Below, piece after piece: positions 5,768 to 6,080 of a stretch of 6,080 bases of DNA. Each line of letters opens with the position of its first letter. Positions within the stretch are counted from its first letter, which is position 1. Below the pieces are notes generated by a model that did not search any database, was not told the DNA's origin, and saw only the letters and a list, made by a program, of their open reading frames with translations. The stretch covers positions 1 to 6,080 of the forward strand of contig CAJQQJ010000347.1 in the NCBI GenBank assembly GCA_905480445.1. The letters are read 5' to 3'. This DNA is from an uncultured Alphaproteobacteria bacterium. Its GTDB lineage: Bacteria; Pseudomonadota; Alphaproteobacteria; UBA7985; CAJQQZ01. The translations under genes and the position numbers were made by a program.

Positions 5768-6080
5768 TCAGTTACGAGCAGCTTCAAAATCATTCTCTCG
5801 CTTGAAGAACGCGGCTTCGTCGGCTGGTAATTCCAGATTTCTAGCAAATTCATGGCCAGCATAAACTGCCATCGCTATCGTTCCTGGCGCAAGGCAATCA
5901 CCAATCCTTGTTACGGTTTTGACACCAAAATCGTGCCATTCATTCTGACGAGCAACGAGGTCGTTGTAGGTTTTGTCAATGGAAGTACGGGACGTTACTG
6001 GCACCACTGCGTCAATCTCCAAATGGCTTTCGCTCCCGATATAAACACACTCCAAAGTAACCCTCCCTGCTTCGGTGGAG
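5768..6080 (-). CDS. C-terminal end of a TMADH/N-methylproline-demethylase-like flavoprotein (NADH:flavin oxidoreductase family), truncated by window edge
   Basis: The reading frame stays open to the right edge, so these 103 codons are the tail of a longer protein; full members have about 650-690 residues. A TTG at 6055 could be read as a start, but in-frame coding (STEAGRVT) continues upstream of it, so it is not one. The fragment matches the NAD(P)/ADP-binding C-terminal part of the trimethylamine dehydrogenase/2,4-dienoyl-CoA reductase/N-methylproline demethylase group: DAVVPVTSRTS, then RIGDCLAPGTIAMAVYAGHEFAR (58-80; the GD-x-x-APGTIA-x-AVYAGH pattern), then a closing FKRE. These enzymes carry an FMN and a 4Fe-4S cluster in the missing N-terminal part and oxidatively demethylate tertiary or secondary amines, or reduce enoates. 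The TGA stop lies 28 nt before the Rieske gene, so the two are probably co-transcribed. The pairing resembles stachydrine degradation, where a Rieske demethylase is followed by a flavin demethylase. The exact substrate is unknown. Confidence 0.85.
   Translation of the reverse strand, partial: STEAGRVTLECVYIGSESHLEIDAVVPVTSRTSIDKTYNDLVARQNEWHDFGVKTVTRIGDCLAPGTIAMAVYAGHEFARNLELPADEAAFFKRENDFEAARN

Noticed and set aside
5768..6055. A complete small gene of 95 codons starting at TTG 6055
   Set aside because: The frame remains open and family-like to the window edge, and the sequence is plainly the C-terminus of a long flavoprotein, so no start is needed here.

Overview
The window carries six genes and reads as part of a catabolic and uptake locus from a Gram-negative bacterium. 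A TRAP-TAXI transporter, a LysR regulator, a quaternary-amine-type Rieske oxygenase and a trimethylamine-dehydrogenase-like flavoprotein together fit a marine-type proteobacterium, probably alphaproteobacterial. That assignment is inference from gene content and mid-range base composition; no rRNA or other marker is present. I see no tRNA, IS element, CRISPR array, integrase or origin.

Layout. Positions 1-1331 (minus) hold the N-terminal 443 codons of a fused TRAP permease that runs off the left edge. A 96-nt spacer with a stem-loop and T-rich tail separates it from the TAXI solute-binding protein gene (1428-2435, minus), which lies upstream of it in transcription. A 170-nt AT-rich intergenic region (2436-2605) separates the TAXI gene from a divergent lysR-type gene (2606-3517, plus). 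Only 9 nt beyond the lysR stop, a convergent minus-strand operon ends. In transcription order it is a TMADH/N-methylproline-demethylase-like flavoprotein (only the C-terminal 103 codons, entering from the right edge), then a Rieske oxygenase alpha subunit (4543-5739), then an agmatine-deiminase-family hydrolase (3527-4531).

How they may work together. The TRAP-TAXI system would import a small organic solute under LysR control. The Rieske oxygenase carries Glu in place of the usual bridging Asp, as in the carnitine/betaine-type enzymes, and would remove a methyl or other group from a quaternary ammonium compound. The flavoprotein would then oxidatively demethylate the resulting tertiary or secondary amine, as in the stachydrine (proline betaine) route. 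The third gene is a guanidine-modifying enzyme with its catalytic residues intact, which is unexpected there. It suggests either a substrate carrying both N-methyl and guanidino groups, or a repurposed deiminase. The substrate cannot be fixed from sequence, and this combination is the most interesting aspect of the window.
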